Source: G963668655 sp963668655
GTDB taxonomy: Bacteria > Myxococcota_A > SURF-8
Assembly: GCA_963668655.2 (NCBI GenBank)
Contig: CAXXPQ010000004.1
Location: 806,001-870,000 of the forward strand
Direction of reading: 5' to 3'
Length of the DNA stretch: 64,000 nt
Shown: positions 27,169 through 36,700 of the stretch, piece by piece
Position numbering within the stretch: position 1 is the first letter of the stretch
How the letters are laid out: each line of letters opens with the position of its first letter
The notes under the pieces: generated by a model
Seen by the model: only the letters and a program-made list of their open reading frames with translations
Database searches by the model: none
What the model was told of the DNA's origin: nothing
Program-made: the position numbers and the translations under genes

Positions 27169-28338
27169 TTACTTATGATTTCCCTTCTCTTTTTGCGCGC
27201 CCTTTTTACCTCTCTGGGGAAGTTTCAAGTCCTTCAACGCCCCTTTCAGATTGTGCGTCTTGGACTTCACGCCCCGTGGCGCGCGGGTACGATAATAGAC
27301 CGGCAGTTCCAGGGTCGGCTGTTCCTTGGAATCCGTACGAAGGATGTAATTGACGGAAAACACCTTCTCGCTTTTCGTCCCTTCCTTCGTCGGCTCCACG
27401 ATAAGCTTGTATTCGTATCCCTTTTTCGTTTCGGTCTTCCGGATGGTCAGGCGCGGATCCTTCCCCTCGATATCCATGATTTTAAAGGGTTTTTTCTCCG
27501 ATGTCACCACGACGCTGTGTTCCATCCTTCCTCCGCTTTCCGCCCAGATGGTCAGACGCGGAGGCTTCATCGTGATATCGCCGTCCACTTCCCCGCCCAT
27601 GCGAAGCTTCAACTCGGAAGCCTTGGGATGGTTGGTTTTCACCATGATAGCTCCGGTGAAACGTCCGGCTTTCTTGGGAACGAAAGTCACCAGCAGGCTA
27701 TAGGATGGCTTGCCGTTTTCCCCAGTGGATTTGACCACCTCGGCGGTTACCCCCTCCACATCCGTCGTAACTTCGCCCAGTTCCAGTTTCTCCGGCTCCT
27801 TGGCCAGGATTTTCACCGTCTGCTTCTTCTCGGTTCCGACTTTCAGCCCGGCGAAACGCAGGTAGGGCTGATCGAAATCGAGTTCCACCAGGATGTTTCC
27901 GGAAACGGTCAGTTTGGTTTTCGGATTCTTCGGATCGTTGGTTTCTACGGTTACGGTTTTACTCAGCTTGCCTTTGCGGCCCGCCGTACTCACGGTCACG
28001 GAAATTTCTCCTTCCCCGCCCGGGGGAACGTCCGCCTTGGAAGCAATGGCGGCCGTGCAGCCTCAAGAGCCTCTCGCTTTGTCGATGTGCAGCACCTCGT
28101 TTCCGACGTTCTTCAGTTTGAAGACATGCGAGATTTTTTCGCCCCGAGCCACGTCACCGAAATCGAAAGTCGGCTCCGCCACGTGAATGGCCGGACCTTC
28201 CTTCGCTCCGACAACGGCTTTTTCCGTCGAGTCCCCCGTTTTTCCGCCGCCAGGCGAACAGCCGAAGGCCGAAACGGCAAGAAAAACAAGCACGACCAGC
28301 CCTGCCGTCAGGCCGCCCGCCTTTTGGATTCCAGCCAT
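27169..28338 (-). CDS. DUF1573 lipoprotein, probable selenoprotein (in-frame TGA = Sec92)
   Basis: Read through one in-frame TGA (28063-28065), this encodes 389 aa. ATG 28338 has AAAGGAG 5 nt upstream; a lipoprotein signal follows (LAVSAFGC). Residues ~45-125 are a DUF1573 domain: EPTFDFGDVARGEKISHVF, KNVGNEVLHIDKARGS, then TGA, then GCTAAIASKADVPPGGEGEI. DUF1573 proteins carry SCGCT here, so TGA sits exactly at the first Cys and the motif becomes S-Sec-G-C-T. A stable hairpin follows the TGA within 6 nt. Both halves stay in one frame and continue as Ig-like beta domains for another ~260 residues. The alternative is a TGC-to-TGA nonsense mutation. No sel genes lie in this window. DUF1573 function is unknown. 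Confidence 0.78.
28028..28056 (-). promoter_or_regulatory. Bacterial SECIS-like hairpin after the TGA codon
   Basis: On the minus strand, starting 6 nt after the TGA: arms ACG, CCGCC and TTG pair with CAA, GGCGG and CGT around a CTTC loop. There is one G-A internal mismatch and one bulged A, giving 11 base pairs. If the top three pairs are not formed, the loop is 11 nt. Position and size fit bacterial SECIS elements that recruit SelB. The loop lies about 15-19 nt from the TGA. The hairpin overlaps coding sequence, as bacterial SECIS elements do. Confidence 0.6.
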
Positions 28339-28702
28339 ATCCACTCCTTTCGTTGCGTGTTTTCGCTCCGTTGCTTCCATTGAAAATCTTTCTCTACGCT
28401 ATCATACACCTCCCTTTCCGGCAAGGGTTCTTCTTCACCGAGAACCGATGCTTCCTGAAAGCAAGGCTTCGGCGCCGCATGAAACATGAATTTCAAAGAA
28501 GTAAAATAAGAATTGCAAATCAAAGCAGAATTCATATAATTTTCGCTATTGTTTAAAATAATCAGAGAGCCTTGTCCCAGGTGAGATGATTGATAAAGAA
28601 CCTCGATGGATATCGCCTTCCAACGGAAGTGATGTGAAATAAGACGACCGTGCCGGACCGGAAGACCAAACGGGAATCGAAAGACGCGGAAGGAACTGAG
28701 AC
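28339..28702. other. Divergent intergenic region, 364 bp
   Basis: AT-rich relative to its surroundings, with stop codons in all relevant frames and no gene recognised. It must hold the promoter of the DUF1573 gene (minus), for which I see no clear -35/-10 pair, and the plus-strand promoter listed separately at 28513-28540. Confidence 0.6.
28513..28540 (+). promoter_or_regulatory. Promoter of the Asp-Gly repeat lipoprotein
   Basis: TTGCAA (28513-28518), a 16-bp spacer and TATAAT (28535-28540), with a ~155-nt leader before ATG 28703. Confidence 0.45.
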
Positions 28703-29239
28703 ATGAGAAAAAGCATTTACCTGTTGCTTGTGTTTCTATGGTTGGCGTCGTTTGCTTGCAGTAGCGACTCCTCTTCGGAAACCGACGGCGATGTAGACGG
28801 CGACACCGACGGCGACGTGGACGGAGATGCCGACGGCGACGTGGACGGAGATGCCGACGGCGACGTGGACGGAGATGCCGACGGCGACGTGGACGGCGAC
28901 ACCGATGGCGATGTGGATGGAGACACCGACGGCGACGTGGATGGAGACACCGACGGCGACGTGGATGGAGACTCCGATGGCAACGTGGATGGAGACTCCG
29001 ATGGCAACGTGGATGGAGACACCGACGGCGACGTGGACGGAGATGCCGACGGCGACGTGGACGGCGATATCGATCCAAGCGACATTCGGCTTCACGGAGC
29101 CTCCTTCGCGGCGGCTTCCGGAAAAATGGCCAACGCCAACTACAGCCTGAGATTCACCATCGCCGCGCCTCCCCAGGGCGGCACCGCCACCAACGGAACC
29201 CACACACTGCAATCCATCCTAACCGTGGGAATCGAATAG
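28703..29239 (+). CDS. Small lipoprotein made mostly of octapeptide Asp-Gly repeats
   Basis: A 178-aa protein. Residues 1-19 are a lipoprotein signal ending in FAC. Residues 27-122 are twelve consecutive octapeptides of the form [T/A/S]-D-G-[D/N]-V-D-G-D. Only ~55 residues follow, ending in HTLQSILTVGIE with no recognisable domain. Compared with the other stalked lipoproteins nearby, it has a stalk but no catalytic head. It may be a complete small surface protein or a remnant whose head was lost; the gene ends in TAG. Asp-Gly repeats of this density often bind Ca2+, which is inferred, not shown. Confidence 0.65.
   Translation: MRKSIYLLLVFLWLASFACSSDSSSETDGDVDGDTDGDVDGDADGDVDGDADGDVDGDADGDVDGDTDGDVDGDTDGDVDGDTDGDVDGDSDGNVDGDSDGNVDGDTDGDVDGDADGDVDGDIDPSDIRLHGASFAAASGKMANANYSLRFTIAAPPQGGTATNGTHTLQSILTVGIE
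28781..29068 (+). repeat. Twelve 24-bp tandem repeats
   Basis: Twelve in-frame 24-bp units encode the octapeptide repeat. They differ mainly at the first codon (Thr, Ala or Ser) and at synonymous sites; two adjacent units have Asn for Asp. Such arrays can change copy number by slippage. Confidence 0.9.
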
Positions 29240-29417
29240 AAGCTATCTCGAAAAAACCAATGGAAAACGGCCTGTTGGAGATGGCATTGGACGGCCACGC
29301 CATACCCGCCTCGCGGGCATCGGAACTCTCATAAACAACGTCTTCGATCGCACTACCCCAAAGGCGACACCGGCCGCCATGCGGACGTCACTTTCCCCCG
29401 CCATCCGAACAAAAACC

Positions 29418-29447
29418 TTGTCGGCCGCCCACGGGCTCGGGTATAGT
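29418..29447 (+). promoter_or_regulatory. Promoter of coaE
   Basis: TTGTCG (29418-29423), an 18-bp spacer and TATAGT (29442-29447), placing the transcript start ~43 nt before ATG 29497. The rest of the 29240-29496 gap shows nothing recognisable. Confidence 0.45.
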
Positions 29448-29496
29448 AAGGAACAGTCATTCAAACGCTTCTCCGGGCGGATCAAAGGCGACGGGA

Positions 29497-30108
29497 ATGA
29501 AGATTTTCGGTCTGACAGGCGGTATCGCTTCCGGTAAAAGTACGGTGGCGCGAATGTTCGAAAAGCGGGGCGCGCGGACACTGGACGCGGACGCCATCGC
29601 CAGGGATGTCGTCCGACCGGGCCAGGAGGCCTATCGGAAGATTCTGGAAACATTCGGGAATTCCATCTTGCAGGAGGACGGATGCCTGGACCGGGCGGCT
29701 CTGCGCCGGCTGGTTTTCGCGGACGAGGAAAAACGGCGGACGCTGAATGCCATCGTTCATCCGGAAGTGCTGGCCGAGACCGCCTTGAATGTCCAGTTGG
29801 AAGAAGATATGGGAACGGAAGTTCTCCTGTACGAGGCTGCGCTGCTGGTGGAAACGGGAGCCTACCAGGGTTTTGACGGGCTGATCGTAGTGGACTGTCC
29901 CCCGGATCGGCAGAAGACGCGCCTGATGGCCCGGGATGGGCTGGAGGAGACGGAAGCGGAACGGATCATGGCCAGCCAGGCGGATCCGGAAACCCGTCGG
30001 AAAGCGGCGGACTTTCGAGTCGATACCTCCGTCGGACTGGAAGATACGCAACGGCAGGTGGATGATATCTGGGAACAACTCTCTTCGGGAGGCAAGAATG
30101 GCGCGTAA
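29497..30108 (+). CDS. coaE: Dephospho-CoA kinase
   Basis: A 203-aa enzyme for the last step of coenzyme A synthesis: phosphorylation of the 3'-hydroxyl of dephospho-CoA by ATP. The P-loop is GLTGGIASGKSTVARMF near the N-terminus, followed by the diagnostic LDADAIARDVVRPGQ and LNAIVHPEVL segments. The C-terminal QADPETRRKAADFRVDTS corresponds to the family's Q-x(5)-(K/R)xxxAD-x-(V/I)-(D/N) end. Length is normal. The last 11 bp overlap the next gene, which suggests co-transcription and coupled translation. Confidence 0.97.
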   Translation: MKIFGLTGGIASGKSTVARMFEKRGARTLDADAIARDVVRPGQEAYRKILETFGNSILQEDGCLDRAALRRLVFADEEKRRTLNAIVHPEVLAETALNVQLEEDMGTEVLLYEAALLVETGAYQGFDGLIVVDCPPDRQKTRLMARDGLEETEAERIMASQADPETRRKAADFRVDTSVGLEDTQRQVDDIWEQLSSGGKNGA

Positions 30109-31240
30109 CGGAAAGAAAAACGCGAAACAGGTCTTCGTAACGGGTTTTCCCAATTTCGCCTCCATCCGTATCGTTCAGAAGATCGTGGAAACCGAACCCC
30201 GCAGCGTGGTGCATCTGCTGGTGATGGAAAAGGATCTTCCCTTCGCCCAGGCGCTCTCCAGGCGTGTGAAAAAAAGCCAGCAGCGGCGCATCAAATTCTA
30301 TACCGGCGACGTCAACGCCCTGGATCTCGGACTGGCGGGATCCGAATACAACGAGCTCACGGGCCGGATCACTCATATCCATCACCTGGCCCTGGCCTGG
30401 AACTATGCCCGTAGCTACCGAACGTGCCGGGAACTGAACCTCGGCGGCACGCGCAACTTGTTGGAATTCGCGGGAGAATGCGCCGCGCTGGAACAGGTGG
30501 TCTATTACTCCACACTGTATGTTTCCGGAAAACGGCGGGGCGTGATCCGGGAAGACGAGTTCGAGCACGAACGCGGCTTCAAAAATTACTGGGAGGAAAC
30601 GCGCTACAATAGCGAAAAGATGGCCCGGGAATACCTGGAAAAAGGGCTGCCCGTCACCATCATGCGTCTGGGCAACGTGGTGGGCGACAGTCGCAGCGGG
30701 GATTTCCGTACCTTCAACGGTCCGTATCAACTGGTCAAACTGTTGATGCTCACCGATCGCAACCTGCCGATCTTCCTCCCGGGCGATTGCGAAGGACCGT
30801 CCAACATCGTCCCGGTGGATTACGTGGTGGACGCCGTTCTGCACATCCTGGAAAACGAAGCCTGCACCGGGAAAGCCTATCACATCACGGACCCGTATCC
30901 GTTGACCACGCGCACGGTTTTCGACGCCATCTGTTCCTATCTGGGGCGTAAGCCGCCCACCTTCGGCATTCCACGCCGCTTCTACAAAACCGTTCTGCTG
31001 ATTCCCGGCATGGAGCGTTTCGCCGGGGTTCCGAAACAGATGTTCGATTATTTCAATCACAAGGCCGTCCATAACTGTTCCAACACCCTGGCCGCGCTGA
31101 AGGGAACGGACATTCAGTGCCCGCGTTTCGAGGCCTATTTCCCCATCGGTATCGAATACGCCAGGGAGTTGCTGCAACGGCGCATGGAGAAGCAGGAGGA
31201 AGCCGAAACGGTGGATCCCTACGATCGCCAGGGAGCGTGA
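30098..31240 (+). CDS. Extended SDR / NAD(P)-dependent epimerase-reductase-like protein
   Basis: A 380-aa Rossmann-fold protein; ATG 30098 follows GGGAGG and overlaps coaE by 11 bp. The N-terminus QVFVTGFPNFASIRIVQKI is a modified TGxxGxxG nucleotide-binding loop with Gly residues replaced. HIHHLALAWNYARSY and NLGGTRNLLEFA match the SDRe/thioester-reductase (NAD_binding_4) pattern. The catalytic region reads YYSTLYVSGKRRG and NYWEETRYNSEKMAREYL, with YxxxK (YNSEK). Relatives reduce or epimerise activated acyl or sugar groups; the substrate is unknown. The altered dinucleotide loop leaves cofactor binding uncertain. Confidence 0.8.
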   Translation: MARNGKKNAKQVFVTGFPNFASIRIVQKIVETEPRSVVHLLVMEKDLPFAQALSRRVKKSQQRRIKFYTGDVNALDLGLAGSEYNELTGRITHIHHLALAWNYARSYRTCRELNLGGTRNLLEFAGECAALEQVVYYSTLYVSGKRRGVIREDEFEHERGFKNYWEETRYNSEKMAREYLEKGLPVTIMRLGNVVGDSRSGDFRTFNGPYQLVKLLMLTDRNLPIFLPGDCEGPSNIVPVDYVVDAVLHILENEACTGKAYHITDPYPLTTRTVFDAICSYLGRKPPTFGIPRRFYKTVLLIPGMERFAGVPKQMFDYFNHKAVHNCSNTLAALKGTDIQCPRFEAYFPIGIEYARELLQRRMEKQEEAETVDPYDRQGA

Positions 31241-31303
31241 TCGCAGGCCATCCGGATTCGTTTTTTCGACTCATGGGGAACCGGGGATTCAGGAGGCGAA
31301 GTC

Positions 31304-32737
31304 ATGCAAACGATTCGATGGATTCTTATTCTTGGCGTGATGGTGGCGATGCTGGCCCTGCTTACGGCCTGTAGCGGAGACGACTATTTTACGGACGGCG
31401 ACACCAGCACCCCCGATGGAGATGAAGACAATGCCGATGGCGATGCCGACACCGATGTACCGGATGGCGACGCCGATCCGATCGACCACGATTACGAAAT
31501 CACCGACGGAGACGCCGACGCCACGGACGGGGATACCGACGCCACAGATGGAGACGCCGACGCCACCGACGGCGATGCCGACACCACCGACGGCGATGCC
31601 GATGTCGCTGACGGGGATAATGAACCGGACGCCGAGATAGAAGCTGAAATCGAGACGGAAGAGGAACTGGAGGCCGAAGCAGAGGTCGAAACAGAAGTCG
31701 AAGATGAAGCGGAACTTGAAGCAGAAGCGGAAATCGAAAATAAAGCAGAGGTAGAGGCCGAAGCGGAAGCGGAACTTGAAGCCGAGGCCGAAACGCCGAT
31801 CACTTACTCCATCGCCTCTGTGACCCAGACCTTTACGGACAGCCAGTACGGACAGGACGGCCTTCCCGTGCAAATCCACTATCCCACGACGGACGCCGGC
31901 CGCACACCGGCCCTCGTGGCCGAGGGCGCCTTCCCCGTCATCGTCTTCGGACACGGCTATCAGGAAAGTCCGGAAGACTATCTTTACATCCGAGATGCGC
32001 TGGTTCCCCTGGGCTATGTCCTGGTCTTTCCGGAGAAGTTGAGTTCCAGCGCCACCATCGATGTGGACGCCTACGCGGCGGATCTCCGCTTCCTGCTGAA
32101 CAAGATGCAGACGCTGGGAACGGACACAAACTCCGCGTTTTATCAGCACGTCCTTCCGGCCTCGGCCTTGATGGGCCACTCCACCGGCGCCGGAACGGAC
32201 TTCAACACGCTGGCCGACATGCTTTCCACGCGTCGATCCATCGAGAACATCCCGTTGACCGTGGTCTCCCTGGCCCCGCTGGGAAATCTGGACGATGCCG
32301 TTCCCATCAGCGGCGTCTGGCCCATCACGGCCGCCTCCACGGCAGAGCGGCCCTCGCTCATCATCGACGGCGGAGAAGATTGCATCACGCCTCCCGTCAT
32401 GCATTCAGAAGCCATCTACGACGCCCTTCCCGTTTCCGTGCGTAAATACCGGGTAACCATCTCCGAAGGAGATCATTGCGGCTTTGGAGACCCAAGCGGC
32501 CCCGGCATGACGAATTGCGAGGCGGGAGAATACATATATCATCACTGTTACGGCGGAATGCCTCCGGTGAATTCCCAAGGAGCCACCATCGGCGCCGCCG
32601 CTCAGAACCCCCTGGTGACAAATCTGGTGGTTCCCTGGATCGAGCACTATCTGAAAAACGTGCCGGACGCCTGGACGGATTTCGAAAGCGCGCTTTCCAC
32701 CAACGGTCTGGCCTACGAGCATTCCGACCCCCAATAG
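31304..32737 (+). CDS. Stalked lipoprotein with alpha/beta-hydrolase (chlorophyllase/PAF-acetylhydrolase-like) domain
   Basis: A 477-aa protein with AGGAGG before the ATG. The lipoprotein signal ends LTAC. A long acidic stalk follows (DGDADATDGD-type, then an EAEAEVE-rich helix-prone stretch) to about residue 165. The hydrolase domain has FPVIVFGHGYQESPEDY, nucleophile Ser293 in LMGHSTGAG, Asp359 in IDGGEDCITPP and His391 in SEGDHCGFG, a complete triad. The layout resembles chlorophyllase/dienelactone-hydrolase family esterases. It is probably a lipid-anchored, exported esterase. A strong terminator follows. Confidence 0.85.
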   Translation: MQTIRWILILGVMVAMLALLTACSGDDYFTDGDTSTPDGDEDNADGDADTDVPDGDADPIDHDYEITDGDADATDGDTDATDGDADATDGDADTTDGDADVADGDNEPDAEIEAEIETEEELEAEAEVETEVEDEAELEAEAEIENKAEVEAEAEAELEAEAETPITYSIASVTQTFTDSQYGQDGLPVQIHYPTTDAGRTPALVAEGAFPVIVFGHGYQESPEDYLYIRDALVPLGYVLVFPEKLSSSATIDVDAYAADLRFLLNKMQTLGTDTNSAFYQHVLPASALMGHSTGAGTDFNTLADMLSTRRSIENIPLTVVSLAPLGNLDDAVPISGVWPITAASTAERPSLIIDGGEDCITPPVMHSEAIYDALPVSVRKYRVTISEGDHCGFGDPSGPGMTNCEAGEYIYHHCYGGMPPVNSQGATIGAAAQNPLVTNLVVPWIEHYLKNVPDAWTDFESALSTNGLAYEHSDPQ

Positions 32738-32750
32738 TCCGACCTTATGG

Positions 32751-32781
32751 AATCTCCCGGCGAAATCCGGGAGATTTTTTT
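32751..32781 (+). terminator. Rho-independent terminator after the stalked hydrolase
   Basis: A 10-bp perfect stem (AATCTCCCGG with CCGGGAGATT), a 6-nt loop and a T-run. Confidence 0.93.
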
Positions 32782-32884
32782 CAGGAAAAGTGGTGAATGG
32801 AAGTGGAGCGGGTATGGAATTCCCCTCCCCGGAGTCCGATTTCCTTTCTCATCCGTAGCGGCAATCGAGGCATCTGCCGGTATC

Positions 32885-33661
32885 CTATGTTTTCTTTTTC
32901 CGCCTTAAGACAGGGAATAGAACAAGCCCCCCGACGAAAAAAATGGCGCTGATCGCCTGAGATGTCGATAACCAGTCCCAAATGACGGTTCCTCTCGGAT
33001 CGGCGCGAAAAATCTCGATCACCGACCTCAGCACACCATACAGGACAAGAAACCAAAGAAAAACGTAGCCGTCCGTTTTCTTTCGTTTTCGAACGATGAA
33101 CCAAAGAAAAAGGAAAATCGCCAGGTTGGCCGCGACGGAATAGAGTTGGGTCGGATGAATCGGCAGACTGAAACGGGCCTCCGGAGAAATCCATTTCATC
33201 CGTATGTGGAAGTTGGTCGCCGGAAATCCATGCCCGTACTGAATCGCCCAGGGCATCTCGGAAAGTTTCCCGTAGCAGCACCCCGCGAAATAACACCCGA
33301 TTCGGGTGATGGCCAATCCCAATGCGATCCCGGGAGCGAATAAATCCGCCGTTTTCAGAAAAGATACCTTGGAGTACCGGCAATAGAAAAAGGCTGAAGC
33401 GGAGGCGAAAATCAGTCCTCCGTAGAACACCTGTCCTCCGCGCCATAGCGCCAAGGCGTTCCAGGGCTTGCGTACATAATAATCGAGAAGTCCGTCGAAA
33501 AGCACGTGAAACAGTTTCGAGCCGAGCAAGGCGGAAATCACGATGATGACCGCCGCGTTCAGGATGAATTTCTCCGAAATGCCGTTCTTTCCCGCTTCCT
33601 TCCACGCAAGGGTGGTTCCCACGCAGAAGGCGATCATGAGCAGTGGAAAATATACCGTCAT
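32885..33661 (-). CDS. lgt: Prolipoprotein diacylglyceryl transferase
   Basis: A 258-aa polytopic enzyme that attaches diacylglycerol to the lipobox Cys of prolipoproteins. Signatures: ALWRGGQVFYGGLIFA, ITRIGCYFAGCCYGK (the R-x-G-C-x-x-x-G-C-C-Y-G core), and LPIHPTQLYSVAANL. It has about seven membrane helices and a basic C-terminus. It is slightly short at the N-terminus for the family. Because many genes in the window encode lipoproteins it is functionally in keeping, but it is not in an operon with them. A second lgt elsewhere in the genome cannot be excluded. Confidence 0.93.
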   Translation of the reverse strand: MTVYFPLLMIAFCVGTTLAWKEAGKNGISEKFILNAAVIIVISALLGSKLFHVLFDGLLDYYVRKPWNALALWRGGQVFYGGLIFASASAFFYCRYSKVSFLKTADLFAPGIALGLAITRIGCYFAGCCYGKLSEMPWAIQYGHGFPATNFHIRMKWISPEARFSLPIHPTQLYSVAANLAIFLFLWFIVRKRKKTDGYVFLWFLVLYGVLRSVIEIFRADPRGTVIWDWLSTSQAISAIFFVGGLVLFPVLRRKKKT

Positions 33662-33684
33662 GGGTGTTTGCTTTCGAAATGAAA

Positions 33685-33710
33685 GCGGCCTTGGAGAAAC
33701 CCAAGACCGC
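33685..33710 (-). terminator. Terminator-like hairpin of the 1468-aa gene
   Basis: Stem GCGG and CTTGG pairing with CCAAG and CCGC, with one internal mismatch and a 6-nt loop. On the minus strand it is followed by TTTCATTTC. It lies 37 bp after the stop at 33747. Confidence 0.6.
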
Positions 33711-33746
33711 TGAAATCTTCAGGCGAGTCCGCCGCTTCCGAATCGA

Positions 33747-36700
33747 TCAGAAGGTGGAACGCCTGCGCAGCCACATCAGATAGAGAAAAGGCAAACCGAA
33801 CAGTGACAGGACGAGAAGCAATTCTCTGTACAAGACCGAATTCTTTCCACCGTCGGTCGTCGAACAGTTATTCTGGTCCTGACAGCCATCGATTCGATTT
33901 CCGTACTCATCGAAGTAATCGCATGTGCAGCCGTTGCAGTCCGGGTCGGTCAGTTGAGCGCAACGATTTCCGTCGATACCGGAATCGGCGAATGGTTTAC
34001 AGATGAATCCGGCGGGACAATCTTCGTCCTCCCGGCATTTATTCAGACACAGATGCTTTTCACAGTATTGTCCGCTTTCACAGTCTTCGTGCCCGTCGCA
34101 TCCGGAATGGCAAGTGTAATCCTCGCAATAATACCCCTCCGGACATTCTCCGAAACTCGGATCGCCGCACTGGCCCTCCAGCGGCTTTTCGCTCCACACG
34201 GCCGTTTCCCAGGTCGGATCGAACTGCATGACGTAATCGTTCGTATCCTGCGAGTCCTCTCGAACGCCTCCGACCAGAGCTATCTGTTTCAGATAATTAT
34301 TCAGAATCAACAGGCCTCCCGCTGTTTTTCCCGGCCTCTCCTCGCTGCCTTGATCGATGTTCATGTCCCAGGTACCGGTGCCGACGTTGTAGACAAGAAT
34401 ATCGTTTTGGAGCCCTCCGGTGTGGGTAGCTCCCCCGAAAAGAAACAGTTTCTGCGTGCGCGGTTCGTAGACGGTGGCGACGCCGATACGTCCTTCTTCC
34501 GGGATATGGGTTACCAGTTGTGCATAATCCGTCCATTCCGTGGCGTCCGGATCGTCCAGATACTTCGCAAGATCGTTCATATTCAGCAGATAGATTTTGT
34601 CGCTGTAGCCTGCGGCGGAAAGGTTGGAGGTTTTTCCGCCGATAATGAACAAGCTTCTGAAATCCTTTTTCGCCAGGCTTGCGTATTGCAACTCCGTTGC
34701 AAACAGGCCGCGATCCCGCCATCCCTTTCTGACATGCGTCGGACTCGTTTCTTCCTCCAGGACGTAAATGTGCCTGCGCGACGTATTGGAAACATCCGGC
34801 ACTCCCAGTAAAATCAAGGTGTCCGTCAACTCGTCGAAAAGCATCGTCGCCCCGTCGAGCAGCACGGGTTCTTTGCCCTGTTCGAGAACATCAAGCTGCA
34901 AAACCGTCCATTCCAGGTTCTCGGTATCCGGATTGTAGAGTCCCTCATGCAGCCGTAAAGCATTGATGTCGGCGTTGGATCCCCCCGAGATATCGGTGTT
35001 GGATCCCCCCCAGATATATTGTTTATAGACGCCGTCGATTGTCATGCCGCCCGCCGCCGCTACGCCATCGGGAATCGCTTTTTCGTTTTCCGGCGTTCCT
35101 TCGACGTAGTTCATCTCGCCAAGATCGATGGCCTGGAGCGTGAATCGATCATACATCGCCATCCGAGCGGAATACTTGCCATCCAGATCGCGATAACCGG
35201 CAAGAAACAGGTTGTCCACGGAAAGCGGGCTCATCGGGAGGGGTCTGGGAGCAAGTTGAAGGCCCATCCCTTCGATGGGGACATCCGGATCATACCGCAA
35301 AGACACCACTTCCGTCGTACGCCAATGCCAGGAAACTTTGTCCTTCCAAGCACTTTCCTTGCTGTTTTCATGGTCCGGAATGGCCAGATGGATATTCGCC
35401 AACAGTTCCCGTTCCCGTTCGTTTGAAACCTCGCTTACGTAAGTGGAGAAACGAAGGATGACGTTGGCGATCTCGTTGTCTTGTTCGATCACGCCATCTC
35501 TCTTCAACTGGTTGTGCCAGCGCCAGACCGGAACCGTCGCACGTCCATCTCCCTGGGCATTTGTGCTGAAAGGAACATTTTCCAGATATCGCTTATGCCT
35601 ATAAGAACTCTCCCTAGTCACGCAACATTGTCCGAAACCGGCATCTGAGCAGTCTGGAATGGGAGGAGCGGCCCGATATCCTTCAAACGTGAAGCCTGCC
35701 GATTCTCTAGTCTCATACTCGATGAATTTCCAGTTGTTTTCGGAAGACGATTCCTCGAAAAACGGCTTCCACGGTTGACAGACTTCATCCTTGCATTGCT
35801 CCGTGGGCAGATCCCCGCAATCGCAATACTGAATCACCACCTTCCGTCTGTTTTCTCCACCGGCTGAAAAACCCTTGAAGGGCAAGGCGATGACTTTTCT
35901 ATTGTAGGTCAGGGAAAACCAGCGATACGAAAAAGAAGGATAGTTCCAACGCCATGTGCTGTAGTAATCGTGACTGACCAGGAAGTCGGAGGTCGCCGGA
36001 GCTTCGAAACGGGCCAGCTTGGTGTTATAGTTCTTGAACCCAAACTCTTTGGTGCCTTCCATGGACAACCAGGTACTGAGAACATAATAAAGATTTCTGG
36101 TGTCATTCTCCTCGTACAGGGATGGAGGCACGAAGAAAGAACCGTAAATCTGGGCGTCCCAGCAGTCGCTGGTGAAATATTTGCAGTTGGAGATTCCTGT
36201 AACATTGGAGCAAATATCATCGGTAATCATGGGGTGACGCCAGTTGATGCCGTCCGGACTGGAGAAAACCGCCGTGGCTGTCGTGTTCCCCGTGGTCAAC
36301 AGGAATTCGCCATTGCGCTTTATCACCGATGTCGGCGTCGTTGAAAGATCGAGCAGCTTTTTAGCATTCTCGTAGGCTTTGGTTTGAATCAGTGTTTCCA
36401 ACCGAGAATCCGTATAGTGATCCGGTCTCCATATCGAATATCCTAAGGCGTTCATTCCCTGATAGTATTGCATATGCTTTGGAGCCTTGGCCAAAGAGTT
36501 CTCGTTGGCCCGGATTCTGGCCAAATACATGGAGCCTGCGGTATCGCTCTCGCTGCACCAGCTATCTTGCTCCTGGTTGCAGGTTTCACCGGTTCCAAGA
36601 AAGTATACATACTCTTCGTCCGCAGGACTGGCCGAATAGGCATCCAAGCCCAACAAATCGGAGGGAATGGCGATGGCGTGGAAAAATTTGCTGTCACCGT

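Noticed and set aside
27169..28380. Two separate genes or a pseudogene instead of one DUF1573 selenoprotein gene
   Set aside because: The two open frames are in the same phase, the TGA is at the conserved motif Cys, there is no ribosome-binding site at the second ATG (27999), and a hairpin follows the TGA. A nonsense mutation cannot be fully excluded and is stated as the alternative.
28781..29068. CRISPR array
   Set aside because: The 24-bp units are contiguous, in frame and encode an octapeptide; there are no spacers.
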